Origin: Herbiconiux moechotypicola
GTDB taxonomy: Bacteria; Actinomycetota; Actinomycetes; Actinomycetales; Microbacteriaceae
Assembly: GCF_024979255.1 (NCBI RefSeq)
Contig: NZ_JANLCN010000005.1
Coordinates: 124,001-188,000, forward strand
Direction: 5' to 3'
DNA: 64,000 nucleotides
The stretch's first letter is position 1; every line of letters begins with the position of its first letter. The position numbers were made by a program, and so were the translations under genes. Below the pieces are notes generated by a model. That model searched no databases, was not told where the DNA came from, and was given only the letters and a program-made list of their open reading frames with translations. Below, in pieces: positions 41,199-49,148 of the stretch.

Positions 41199-43166
41199 TC
41201 AGCGCTCCCAGGCGCGTCGGCGGAGGAGACGGAGGCCGTTGAGGGCGACGATGACGGTGGAGCCCTCGTGCCCGGCGACGGCGAGGGGGAGTGGCAGGGT
41301 GCCGACGAGGTCCCATGCCACGAGCACCGTGATGAAGGTGGCAGCCACCACGAGGTTCGCGATCACGAATCGGCGGGCACGGCGCGAGAGCCGGATGACG
41401 TTCGGGATGGCCGTCAGCTCGTCGCGGATGACGACGGCGTCGGCGGTGTCGAGGGCGAGGTCGGAGCCGTGCCGGCCCATCGCGACCCCGGTGCTCGCGA
41501 CCGCGAGGGCGGGGGCGTCGTTGACGCCGTCGCCGACCACCATGACGGCGGTGCCGTCGGCCTCGAGGCGGCGCACCGCATCCGCCTTGTCGGCCGGCAG
41601 CAGACGTGCGTGGACCTCGCGGATACCCGTCGCGTCGGCCACCGCGGCCGCGGTCGACTCGTTGTCGCCGGTGAGGAGATGCACGGGGTGGTCGGTGAGG
41701 GCGGCGATCGCCGAGACCGCCGCGGGGGCGTCGTGACGGAGGGCGTCGTGGAGGGTGATGGTGCCGGCGCGCATCCCGTCGACCGTCACCACCACGACGG
41801 TGCCGTCCTCCTCGTGTTCCATGGCCTCCTGAACGACCGACACCGCGCATCCGTCGACCACCCCCTCGACCCCGCGCCCCGGCAGGGCCGTGAAGCCCGT
41901 GGCGGCGGGGTGACCGTGGGGCGCGGCCGCGCGCACGATCGCCTTGGCCAGCGGATGCTCGCTCTCGGCTTCGAGGGCAGCCGCGAACCGCAGCACGGCG
42001 ACCTCGTCGAACGGCGGCACCGCGTGCACCGAGCGCACCTCCGGGGCGCCGACGGTGAGGGTGCCGGTCTTGTCGAACGCGACGAGGCCGGTGCGTCCGA
42101 GGCGCTCCATCACGGTCGCCGACTTCACGAGCACGCCGTGCCGTCCGGCGTTCGCGATCGAGGCGAGCAGCGGAGGCATCGTCGACAGCACCACGGCGCA
42201 GGGCGACGCCACGATCATGAAGGTGATGGCGCGCAGGAGCGCCGCCTGGAACTCGTCGCCGAGGGCGAGCGGCACCCCGAACACGAGCAGGGTCGCCACC
42301 ACGACCCCGATCGAGTACCGTTGCTCCACCTTCTCGATGAACAGTTGCGTGCGGGCCTTCGTGGCCGAGGCGCTCTCCACCAGCGCCACCACGCGGGCGA
42401 TCACCGACTCCGAGGCCGGGCGGTCGACCCGGATGCGCAGCGAACCGGTTCCGTTCACGGTGCCCGAGAGCACGGTGTCGCCCGCGCGACGGCGCACGGG
42501 TGTCGACTCGCCGGTCATCGCGGCCTGGTCGACCTCCGACTCGCCGCGCACGACGGTGCCGTCGGCGCTGATGAGCTCGCCGGGACGCACGAGGATGAGG
42601 TCGCCTGGGGTGAGAGAGGACGAGAGGACGGACTCGGTGGTCTCGTCGCGTCCGCCCTCCGCGCTCACCTCGGTCTGGACGATCCGCTCGGCGCGTTCGG
42701 GCGCGAGGGTCAGCAGCGACGACACCGAGTCGGCCGTGCGCTGGGTGACGATCGCCTCGAGCGCGCCCGAGGTGGCGAAGATGACGATGAGCAGCGCCCC
42801 GTCGAACACCTGGCCGATGCTCGCGGCGGCGATCGCGGCGACGATCATGAGCAGGTCGACGTCGAGGGTCTTCTCGCGGATCGCCCGCAAGCCGGCGAGA
42901 GCGGGCTCCCATCCGCCCGCCGCGTAGCAGGCGAGGTACAGCGTCCACCACGTCCAGTCGGGTGCACCGGCGAGCTGCAGCGGCCAGGCCACGAGGAACA
43001 GCGCGAGCGCGAGGGCCGCCCAGCGCACCTCGGGCAGTCGCGAGCCCGTCCGCACGAGCGAGGGCGGCTTGGGGAGCACACGCCCGCCGTCGCGCACGGG
43101 GCTCGCGGGGGGCGCGTCGCTCGCGTCGGTCTGGACTCCGGATGCGCGACCCGCGGGCGCCGTCAC
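41199..43166 (-). CDS. Heavy-metal P1B-type ATPase
   Basis: The 655-residue pump exports a soft or transition metal with ATP. Motifs are TGES (actuator), SPCAVVLSTMPP (metal-binding Cys in the membrane), DKTGTLTVG (phosphorylated Asp), SEHPLAKAI (HP motif), GDGVNDAPALA and the closing NGLRLLRR. The SPC type fits Zn/Cd/Pb or Cu pumps. No N-terminal CxxC metal domain is present. GTG at 43166 overlaps the ArsR stop by four bases, so both proteins are coupled and metal-regulated. Confidence 0.93.
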   Translation of the reverse strand: MTAPAGRASGVQTDASDAPPASPVRDGGRVLPKPPSLVRTGSRLPEVRWAALALALFLVAWPLQLAGAPDWTWWTLYLACYAAGGWEPALAGLRAIREKTLDVDLLMIVAAIAAASIGQVFDGALLIVIFATSGALEAIVTQRTADSVSSLLTLAPERAERIVQTEVSAEGGRDETTESVLSSSLTPGDLILVRPGELISADGTVVRGESEVDQAAMTGESTPVRRRAGDTVLSGTVNGTGSLRIRVDRPASESVIARVVALVESASATKARTQLFIEKVEQRYSIGVVVATLLVFGVPLALGDEFQAALLRAITFMIVASPCAVVLSTMPPLLASIANAGRHGVLVKSATVMERLGRTGLVAFDKTGTLTVGAPEVRSVHAVPPFDEVAVLRFAAALEAESEHPLAKAIVRAAAPHGHPAATGFTALPGRGVEGVVDGCAVSVVQEAMEHEEDGTVVVVTVDGMRAGTITLHDALRHDAPAAVSAIAALTDHPVHLLTGDNESTAAAVADATGIREVHARLLPADKADAVRRLEADGTAVMVVGDGVNDAPALAVASTGVAMGRHGSDLALDTADAVVIRDELTAIPNVIRLSRRARRFVIANLVVAATFITVLVAWDLVGTLPLPLAVAGHEGSTVIVALNGLRLLRRRAWER

Positions 43167-43582
43167 GTCACCTCTCCCCGCCGGTGCTCCGCATCCGGTG
43201 CGCTGTCGGCCTCGCGGTGGTGGTGGGGCGTGCCGCCGAGCGAGTGCTCGGCCTGGAAGATGGCGTCGGCGACGAGCTGCTGGGCGTGCTCGTTGGCCAG
43301 CCGGTAGATGATGCGCGTGCCGTCCTGGCGAGTGCTCACCATGCGCGCGAGCCGCAGCTTCGCGAGGTGCTGCGAGACCGCCGCGGGGCTCTTGCCCACG
43401 ATCTCGGCGAGCGCGTTCACGGGCAGCTCACCCGCATCCCGCAGCGCCATCACGATGCGCACCCGCGTCGCGTCGGCGAGCATCGAGAACACCTCGACCG
43501 CCAGTTCCACGTACTCGCTGTCGGGCAGCCGCCCGCACCGCCCCGCGCACCCGTCCTCACCTCTACCGCTATCTGCATTCAT
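43163..43582 (-). CDS. ArsR/SmtB family metal-responsive repressor
   Basis: The 139-residue repressor has the ArsR winged HTH (YVELAVEVFSMLADATRVRIVMALRDAGELPVNALAEIVGKSPAAVSQHLAKLRLARMVSTRQDGTRIIYRL). Possible metal ligands are Cys in GCAGRC near the N-terminus and the His-rich C-terminus (AEHSLGGTPHHHREAD), fitting Zn, Co, Ni or Cd sensing. ATG 43582 was chosen because TTTAAT lies six bases upstream, and an ATCTGC/GCAGAT palindrome covers this start. It is co-transcribed with the P1B ATPase. Confidence 0.9.
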   Translation of the reverse strand: MNADSGRGEDGCAGRCGRLPDSEYVELAVEVFSMLADATRVRIVMALRDAGELPVNALAEIVGKSPAAVSQHLAKLRLARMVSTRQDGTRIIYRLANEHAQQLVADAIFQAEHSLGGTPHHHREADSAPDAEHRRGEVT

Positions 43583-43590
43583 ACGCAGAT
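43571..43590. promoter_or_regulatory. ArsR operator palindrome over the start codon
   Basis: ATCTGC (43571-43576) and GCAGAT (43585-43590) are perfect arms with an 8-base spacer. The palindrome covers the ATG at 43582 and touches the TTTAAT hexamer, so repressor binding would block a leaderless start. Confidence 0.5.
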
Positions 43591-43594
43591 TAAA
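43589..43594 (-). promoter_or_regulatory. Putative -10 hexamer TTTAAT for the ArsR gene
   Basis: On the minus strand TTTAAT-N6-ATG places the transcription start on the start codon. The AT-rich hexamer is exceptional for this DNA. Confidence 0.45.
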
Positions 43595-43626
43595 GCACAA
43601 CCCGCGCATCCGGAGAACCTGGCCGC

Positions 43627-43688
43627 GATCGACCCGTCAGTAGGTGCCCCCTGATGCTGTTGACGGGGCACTTACTGACGGGCCGATC
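43627..43688 (-). terminator. Terminator hairpin after the GntR gene
   Basis: Arms 43627-43650 and 43665-43688 are complementary over 24 bases with two mismatches; the core CCCGTCAGT and ACTGACGGG is perfect. It lies directly downstream of the GntR stop and before the ArsR promoter. Confidence 0.6.
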
Positions 43689-43724
43689 GAGATGAAACGG
43701 GCGGGCAGCGCGGGAGGGCGGGGC

Positions 43725-44567
43725 TCAGACCGCGTGGGGGAGGGAGCTGCTCATGGAGGAGATGGCGACGCGGTCGCTGCGGTAGTAGGTGTAGCTGAGC
43801 TCGCGGGCGACGCCGTCCACATCCCGCACCAGCACCTCGTTGAGCAGGATCGGCGCCCCCTCGTCCACCCCGAGGATGGCGGCGGTGCGCGCCTCGCAGC
43901 GGATCGCCTCGATGGTGGAGTGACTCGACCCGAACGGCGCGCCGTACAGCTGGCGGAACGCCTCCTCGTAGGGCGGCGGATTGACGGTGCCGAAGGCCCG
44001 CAACGCCTTCTGCACGAGGTCGGGGTCGCCGGCCACGTAACCGACCCGCAACGAGATCGGGGCGTCGTCGACGTGGAAGCGCGACTCCGAGAGCACCCCG
44101 ATGCGCGCCTCGGTCTCGAGCCGCTTGCGCACCACCGGTGACAGGATGACCCGCTCGGTGCGCGTCTGCTCGATGCACAGCCGCCCCCGGTCGGCACCGA
44201 GCGCCATACCGCGCGGCACCACCTGCCCGCCGTCGACGTGGATCATCTCGTGCACCAGCCGCGTGCCGCTCTTGGTCTGCCGGATGAGCAGGCCTTCGTC
44301 GGCCAGCTGCTGCAGCGCCTTGCGCACGGCGTTGCGGCTCGCGCCGAGCGTCACGGCGAGCGAGTCCTCTGCCAGGGCGTCGCGCGTGGTGAGCTCGCCC
44401 GAGCGCAGGAGGGTGCGCAGCATCTCGTAGGCGCGCCGCGCCGAGGTCTCGCCCGGGGAGGAGACCGGGGTGACCTCGGCGCGATGGCCGTAGAACTCCT
44501 GACGGCGCACGCGTTCGCGCCGGGCGTGGAAGACGGAGGGGCGGTAGTGGTTCAGGTGCTCGCTCAA
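43725..44567 (-). CDS. GntR family regulator (HutC/UTRA type)
   Basis: The 280-residue protein has a winged HTH at about 40-110 (ARRAYEMLRTLLRSGELTTRDALAEDSLAVTLGASRNAVRKALQQLADEGLLIRQTKSGTRLV) and a C-terminal UTRA-like ligand domain with ESRFHVDDAPISLRVGYVA, IEAIRCEARTAAILGVDEGAPILLNEVLVRDVDG and ELSYTYYRSDRVAI. The TTG start at 44567 is preceded by GAAGGATCC, a suitable ribosome site. It is divergent from two monooxygenase genes and so is the best candidate regulator of them, and perhaps of the other units carrying TGTAACA sites. The ligand is unknown. Confidence 0.87.
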   Translation of the reverse strand: MSEHLNHYRPSVFHARRERVRRQEFYGHRAEVTPVSSPGETSARRAYEMLRTLLRSGELTTRDALAEDSLAVTLGASRNAVRKALQQLADEGLLIRQTKSGTRLVHEMIHVDGGQVVPRGMALGADRGRLCIEQTRTERVILSPVVRKRLETEARIGVLSESRFHVDDAPISLRVGYVAGDPDLVQKALRAFGTVNPPPYEEAFRQLYGAPFGSSHSTIEAIRCEARTAAILGVDEGAPILLNEVLVRDVDGVARELSYTYYRSDRVAISSMSSSLPHAV

Positions 44568-44670
44568 GGGTGGATCCTTCGGGAGAAGAGGTGCACGGAT
44601 GACGGCTCTGCTCTTTCACGTTAACGAAAGGAAACGTTCAGGCAACGGCTCCCAGCGAATCGACTCGCAA

Positions 44671-44690
44671 ACGTAACAGGTGGCGTAATC
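44671..44690. promoter_or_regulatory. CGTAACAG/CGTAATC sites between GntR and monooxygenase 2
   Basis: ACGTAACAG (44671-44679) and GCGTAATC lie in the 247-base divergent gap, about 130 bases before the monooxygenase start. They resemble the TGTWACA sites of the two ABC operons. GAGACACGG follows at 44693, whose complement resembles the CCGTGTCTC at 51205. Confidence 0.35.
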
Positions 44691-44814
44691 GGGGAGACAC
44701 GGGGGAGGAATGCGGCTGAAACACGGCGCCTCCAGGGTGGTCTCACGACGAAGGTCCCCGCGGATGCGCGGTGGGCGATTCGCAAACGAGACGCGCAGAT
44801 GAAGGGGGAGCGGG

Positions 44815-46131
44815 ATGTTCCATCTCGGCTGGTTCGTGGGCAACGGCTACGGCCTCAACTCGTGGGGCTCCGACTGGGCGGGCAGCTTCGACCGCAGCTG
44901 GACCGACGCCTCCAACTACATCCAGCTGGCCCGCTCGCTCGAGCGCGCATCCTTCGACTACATGATCTTCGAAGACGGGCTGATGATCCCGAACGCCTAC
45001 GAGGGCAGCATGCGCGCCTACCTCAAGCACGCGCTCGAGGGCCCGCGCAACGACCCGACCGCGCTCGTGGCCGTGCTCAGCCAGCACACCTCGCGCATCG
45101 GCCTCATCCCGACCCTCTCCACCTCGTTCTACCCGCCCTTCATGGCGGCCCGGATGCTCGCCACGCTCGACCACCTCACGCACGGGCGCGCGGGCGGCAA
45201 CCTGGTGACCTCGTCGAGCCATCGCGCCGCCGAGAACTTCGGCCTCGACCAGCACTTCGAGCACGACCTGCGCTACCGCATGGCGGGCGAGTGGGTGGAG
45301 CTGGTGGAGGCGTTGCTGGCCTCGTGGGAGCCGGATGCGGTGGTGTTCGACGAGGCGAGCAACACCTACGCCGACCACACGAAGGTGCACGAGATCGACT
45401 TCGAGGGCGAGTTCTACCGCTCGCGCGGGCCGCTCAACACGCCGCCGGGGCCGCAGGGCCGGCCGGTCATCTGCCAGGCCGGCGGCTCGCCCGCGGGCCG
45501 CGACTTCGCCGCGCAGCACGCCGACACCATCATCGCGGTGCCGCTCGGAATCGACGGGATGCGCGAGTACCGCGACGACATCTCGGAGCGCATGCGGCGG
45601 TTCGGCCGCGACCCCCGCGACTGCAAGGTGATGTTCATGGTCAACCCCGTCATCGGCGAGACCGACGACGACGCCGAGGAGGAGTACTCCCGGCGCTGGG
45701 CGATGCGCGACAGCGAGGCCTATCTCGAGTCGAGCCTCGCGACCATGTCGTACTTCTCGGGCATCGACTTCTCGCAGTTCGACCTCGACGAGCCCATGCC
45801 CGACCTCGCGGGCCAGGTGAACGGGCACCAGAGCTCGATGACCCGCTACGCCAAGGACGGCGCCGACGGCCGCACGCTCCGGCAGCTCGTGATCGGGCAC
45901 GACACCGTCGAGTCGCTGCGGCTCGTGGGCTCGCCCGCCACGGTGGCGGCGCAGATGACCGAGGCCATGGAGCACGTGGGCGGCGACGGCTACCTCTTCA
46001 CGAGCGCCGGCTTCGACCGCCGGCACATCGCCGCGGTGACCGACGGGCTGGTGCCGCAGCTGAAGAAGGCGGGTGCCGTGCGGTCGGCCTACGAGCACGA
46101 GCACTTCCGCGACAACCTGCTCGCGTTCTGA
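44815..46131 (+). CDS. SnaA/NtaA-type FMN-dependent monooxygenase (LLM) 2
   Basis: The 438-residue enzyme is a close paralogue of the protein at 34990: MFHLGWFVGNGYGLNSW, SLERASFDYMIFEDG, SFYPPFMAARMLATLDHLTHGRAGGNLVTSSSH, SRGPLNTPPGPQGRPVICQAGGS, TMSYFSGIDFSQFDLDEPMPDL and a C-terminal EHEHFRDNLLAF. It should oxidise a small organic compound with reduced FMN and O2. AAGGGGGAG lies before the ATG. A paralogue follows after 47 bases, so a sequential or heteromeric action is possible. It is divergent from the GntR regulator. Confidence 0.9.
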   Translation: MFHLGWFVGNGYGLNSWGSDWAGSFDRSWTDASNYIQLARSLERASFDYMIFEDGLMIPNAYEGSMRAYLKHALEGPRNDPTALVAVLSQHTSRIGLIPTLSTSFYPPFMAARMLATLDHLTHGRAGGNLVTSSSHRAAENFGLDQHFEHDLRYRMAGEWVELVEALLASWEPDAVVFDEASNTYADHTKVHEIDFEGEFYRSRGPLNTPPGPQGRPVICQAGGSPAGRDFAAQHADTIIAVPLGIDGMREYRDDISERMRRFGRDPRDCKVMFMVNPVIGETDDDAEEEYSRRWAMRDSEAYLESSLATMSYFSGIDFSQFDLDEPMPDLAGQVNGHQSSMTRYAKDGADGRTLRQLVIGHDTVESLRLVGSPATVAAQMTEAMEHVGGDGYLFTSAGFDRRHIAAVTDGLVPQLKKAGAVRSAYEHEHFRDNLLAF

Positions 46132-46178
46132 GCGCGACACCCCTCTGACTCCCTCATTTCACGAAAGGCGGGCATCCG

Positions 46179-47471
46179 ATGTTCCATCTCGGCTGGTTCT
46201 ACGGCTTCCAGGTGCAGTCCTGGAACGGCACCTGGTCGGGCAGCGACGGCGCCACCGAGTGGATGACGCCCGACATGTTCGTCGAGGCCGCGCAGGCGAT
46301 GGAGCGGGCGGGCTTCGACTGCATGGTCATCGAAGACGCGCTGTTCGTGCAGGACATCTACAAGGGCAGCGCCGAGTTCACCCTCTCGAACGCGTTCATG
46401 GCCCCCAAGCACGACCCCATGCCCTACGTGCCGGTGATGGCGGCGGGCACGAAGCACCTGGGCTTCATCCCGACCGTCACCACCTCGTTCTACCCGCCGT
46501 TCCTGGCGGCGCGCCTGCTCTCCACGCTCGACCACGTGACCGGGGGGCGGGTGGGCGCCAACCTCGTGATGAGCCACAACGACCGCACCGCGCAGAACTT
46601 CGGGCTCGACGGCCAGGCCGAGCACGACCACCGCTACGAGATGGGCGACGAGTGGGTGGAGCTGGTGAACCGGCTCTGGGGCTCCTGGGAGCCGGATGCG
46701 CTGGTGCTCGACGAGGAGGCGCACGTCTACGCCGACCACACGAAGGTGTCGCGCGTCGACTTCGAGGGGTCGTTCTACCGCTCGCGCGGGCCGCTCAACA
46801 CGGCGCCGTCGCCGCAGGGGCGCCCGGTGCTCTGCCAGGCCGGAGGGTCGCCGCGGGGCCGTGACTTCGCGGCGCGCAACGCCGACATCCTGCTCAGCAA
46901 CGTGCAGGGCATCGAGGCGATGAAGGAGTACCGCGACGACATCCGTGCCCGGGCAGCCGCCTTCGGCCGCGACCCCGACGACATCAAGATCGTCTTCCTG
47001 GTCTCGCCGGTGCTGGGGGCGACGGATGCGGAGGCCACTCGCCGCTGGGACCGCATGGTGGCCGCCACCGAGCAGAACCTCGAGGCGAACCTGGCGTTCC
47101 TCTCCTACTACTCGGGCATCGACTACTCCACGCTCGACCTCGACGCGCCCATCCCGCACCTGTCCACCAACGCCAGCCGCAGCACGATCGCGCACACCAA
47201 GGAGCAGAGTGCAGGGCAGACCCTGCGGGAGTACGCCTCGCATCCGGTGCGCTCGTGCGTGGAGCTGATCGGTTCGCCCGACACGGTGGCCGAGCGGATG
47301 GGGGAGGTGGCCGAGGAGGTGGGCGGCGACGGGTTCCTCATCAGCCTGCCGCTCACGCGCCGCACGATTGCGGAGGTCACCGACGGGCTGGCGCCGGCGC
47401 TGCGGGCGCGCGGTCTCATCCGCGACGGGTACCCGCACGCGACGCTGCGGGAGACGCTGAAGGAGTTCTGA
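46179..47471 (+). CDS. SnaA/NtaA-type FMN-dependent monooxygenase (LLM) 3
   Basis: The 430-residue protein is the most diverged of the three paralogues: MFHLGWFYGFQVQSW, AQAMERAGFDCMVIEDA, SFYPPFLAARLLSTLDHVTGGRVGANLVMSHND, SRGPLNTAPSPQGRPVLCQAGGS and LSYYSGIDYSTLDLDAPIPHL. The segment replacing NGHQSSM reads STNASRSTI, so its substrate pocket probably differs from that of the other two. GAAAGGCGG precedes the ATG. It is the second gene of a two-gene operon and ends before a palindromic repeat. Confidence 0.9.
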   Translation: MFHLGWFYGFQVQSWNGTWSGSDGATEWMTPDMFVEAAQAMERAGFDCMVIEDALFVQDIYKGSAEFTLSNAFMAPKHDPMPYVPVMAAGTKHLGFIPTVTTSFYPPFLAARLLSTLDHVTGGRVGANLVMSHNDRTAQNFGLDGQAEHDHRYEMGDEWVELVNRLWGSWEPDALVLDEEAHVYADHTKVSRVDFEGSFYRSRGPLNTAPSPQGRPVLCQAGGSPRGRDFAARNADILLSNVQGIEAMKEYRDDIRARAAAFGRDPDDIKIVFLVSPVLGATDAEATRRWDRMVAATEQNLEANLAFLSYYSGIDYSTLDLDAPIPHLSTNASRSTIAHTKEQSAGQTLREYASHPVRSCVELIGSPDTVAERMGEVAEEVGGDGFLISLPLTRRTIAEVTDGLAPALRARGLIRDGYPHATLRETLKEF

Positions 47472-47500
47472 GCGCCGGCGCGTCGGCGCGGCGCTTCGCT

Positions 47501-47565
47501 TTCGCCACGCGAGAGCGCGATCGGGGCGTGGAGCGGGTCGGTGCGCGGGAGGCGTGGCGTTGCGG
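47501..47565. repeat. Tail-to-tail palindromic repeat, copy 3
   Basis: CGCCACGC at 47503-47510 and GCGTGGCG at 47552-47559 are 41 bases apart, and GAGCGG is again at spacer position 21. It lies between the convergent stops of monooxygenase 3 and the DUF1801 gene. Confidence 0.7.
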
Positions 47566-47567
47566 CG

Positions 47568-47960
47568 TCAGTGGAGCTGCGCGACCCAGGCCGCGAGGGT
47601 CGTGCGGAGGGTCGCCAGGTCGTCGGCGGGGAGGGGCGAGCTCGTGAGGGTCACGACGAGGCGGTTGCGGCCCGCCCACTTCGCGCCGGCCGGGAGCGGG
47701 TCGACGACGATCTCGGGGTGATCGGGCTTGGCGGCCGCGCCGGTGTGCAGCACGAGCTGGACGGCGGTGGGGCGGCGCAGCTGCAGCGTGGCGAAGTCGT
47801 CGGCGAGCGCGTAGTTCGGGGAGTTCCACTTGACGTTCTCGACCACGCCGGGCAGGGCGAGCAGTTCACGACGGAGGACGTCGATGCTCTCGGCGAGGGG
47901 GTGGGCGCGCTCGGCGAGGAGGGCGTCGACCTCGGGCGATCGGGAGGGCGTGGCAGTCAT
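47568..47960 (-). CDS. DUF1801 domain protein
   Basis: The 130-residue protein has the DUF1801/YdhG layout: EVDALLAERAHPLAESIDVLRRELLALPGVVENVKWNSPNYALADDFATLQLR, where the WNSPNY segment is the family core, and a C-terminal LRTTLAAWVAQLH helix. No function is established for the family. Its ATG overlaps the stop of the upstream AI-2E-type permease gene by four bases, so the two are coupled. Confidence 0.82.
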   Translation of the reverse strand: MTATPSRSPEVDALLAERAHPLAESIDVLRRELLALPGVVENVKWNSPNYALADDFATLQLRRPTAVQLVLHTGAAAKPDHPEIVVDPLPAGAKWAGRNRLVVTLTSSPLPADDLATLRTTLAAWVAQLH

Positions 47961-49102
47961 GCGGTAGTGGTGGTGCGTTCGTCGGGCGAGGGCTCGGCGA
48001 AGGGCGGTGCGGCCTCTGTCGGCGGGTTCCAGGCCTTGAGGATGGCCCAGGCGACGGCGGCGATCGGCACCGAGATGACGGCGCCGATGATGCCGCCGAG
48101 GATGGTGCCCGCGGTGAGGGCGACCAGGATGACGAGCGGGTGCAGCTTGAGCGACTTCGCCTGCACCACGGGCTGGAGGAAGTTGCCCTCCAGCTGGTTC
48201 ACCGCGATGACGATGGCCACCACGATCAATGCCACGACCGGCCCGTTCGCCACCAGGGCGACGAGGGCTGCCAGGATGCCCGCCACGGTGGCACCCACGA
48301 TCGGGATGAACGCGCCGATGAACACGATGACCGCCAGCGGCAGCGCGAGCGGCACCTGAAGGATCGCGAGCCCGATGCCGATGCCCGCGGCGTCGACGAA
48401 CGCGATGATCGCCGTGCCGCGCACATAGCCGCCGAGGGTGCGCACGGCGGTGGAGCCGATGCGCCGGCCCCGCTCGAGCCCGCGGCCGGTGAACGGGCGG
48501 AGGAAGAAGGCCCAGATGCGGTCGCCGTCTTTGAGGAAGAAGAACAGCACCACCACGGCCAGCAGCGCACCCGTGATGACCTCGGCCGCGGCCGACACCC
48601 CCGCGAGCGCCCCCGTGCCGAACTGGCTGCTCGTTACGAAGCCGAGCAGCGCATCCCGTGCCCCGTCGATCTGCTCCTGCGAGATCGGGAGCGAGCCCGA
48701 CTGCAAGAAGTCGGCGATGTGGTCGATGCCCTCGACGGCCGAGCTCGACAGCTCCTCCCACTGGCCGCGCACGGCGAACACGATGAGGGTGACGACGCCG
48801 CCGAACACGACGATGCCGCCGATGAGCGTGATCCAGGTGGCGAGGATGGCCGAGAGGCCCCGGCGGCGCAGCCAGCCGATGACGGGCGAGAGCGCGGCGG
48901 CCAGGATGAGCGCGATGAGCACCGGGATGACGACCAGCTTGAGCTGCACGAGCCCGATCACGACCACGGAGACGAGGGCGAGCGTGAGCAGGATCTGCGC
49001 GCTGCGGATGCCGACCTCGCCGAGCCGGTCGGTGAGGAGGGACGCGAGCGTGGGACGCGGGCGGCGGGGATGCGCGGTGGGTGGTGTCGGCTCGGTGCTC
49101 AT
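47957..49102 (-). CDS. AI-2E family transporter (YdiK/TqsA-like permease)
   Basis: The 381-residue membrane protein shows about eight spans. An N-terminal pair of hydrophobic segments (about 35-75) is followed by a span near 85-110, an amphipathic helical region (about 112-165), and the conserved AVVVLFFFLKDGDRIW segment, the FIPIVGATVAGILAALVALV region and the QLEGNFLQPVVQAKSLKLHPLVILVAL motif of the family. Members export autoinducer 2 or act as Na+/H+ antiporters; many are uncharacterised. GGAGGG precedes the ATG. It is coupled to DUF1801. Confidence 0.88.
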   Translation of the reverse strand: MSTEPTPPTAHPRRPRPTLASLLTDRLGEVGIRSAQILLTLALVSVVVIGLVQLKLVVIPVLIALILAAALSPVIGWLRRRGLSAILATWITLIGGIVVFGGVVTLIVFAVRGQWEELSSSAVEGIDHIADFLQSGSLPISQEQIDGARDALLGFVTSSQFGTGALAGVSAAAEVITGALLAVVVLFFFLKDGDRIWAFFLRPFTGRGLERGRRIGSTAVRTLGGYVRGTAIIAFVDAAGIGIGLAILQVPLALPLAVIVFIGAFIPIVGATVAGILAALVALVANGPVVALIVVAIVIAVNQLEGNFLQPVVQAKSLKLHPLVILVALTAGTILGGIIGAVISVPIAAVAWAILKAWNPPTEAAPPFAEPSPDERTTTTA

Positions 49103-49148
49103 GCGACCACCCTCCCACGCGGAGGGTCGCGGCGCTCTCCCGACGTCG

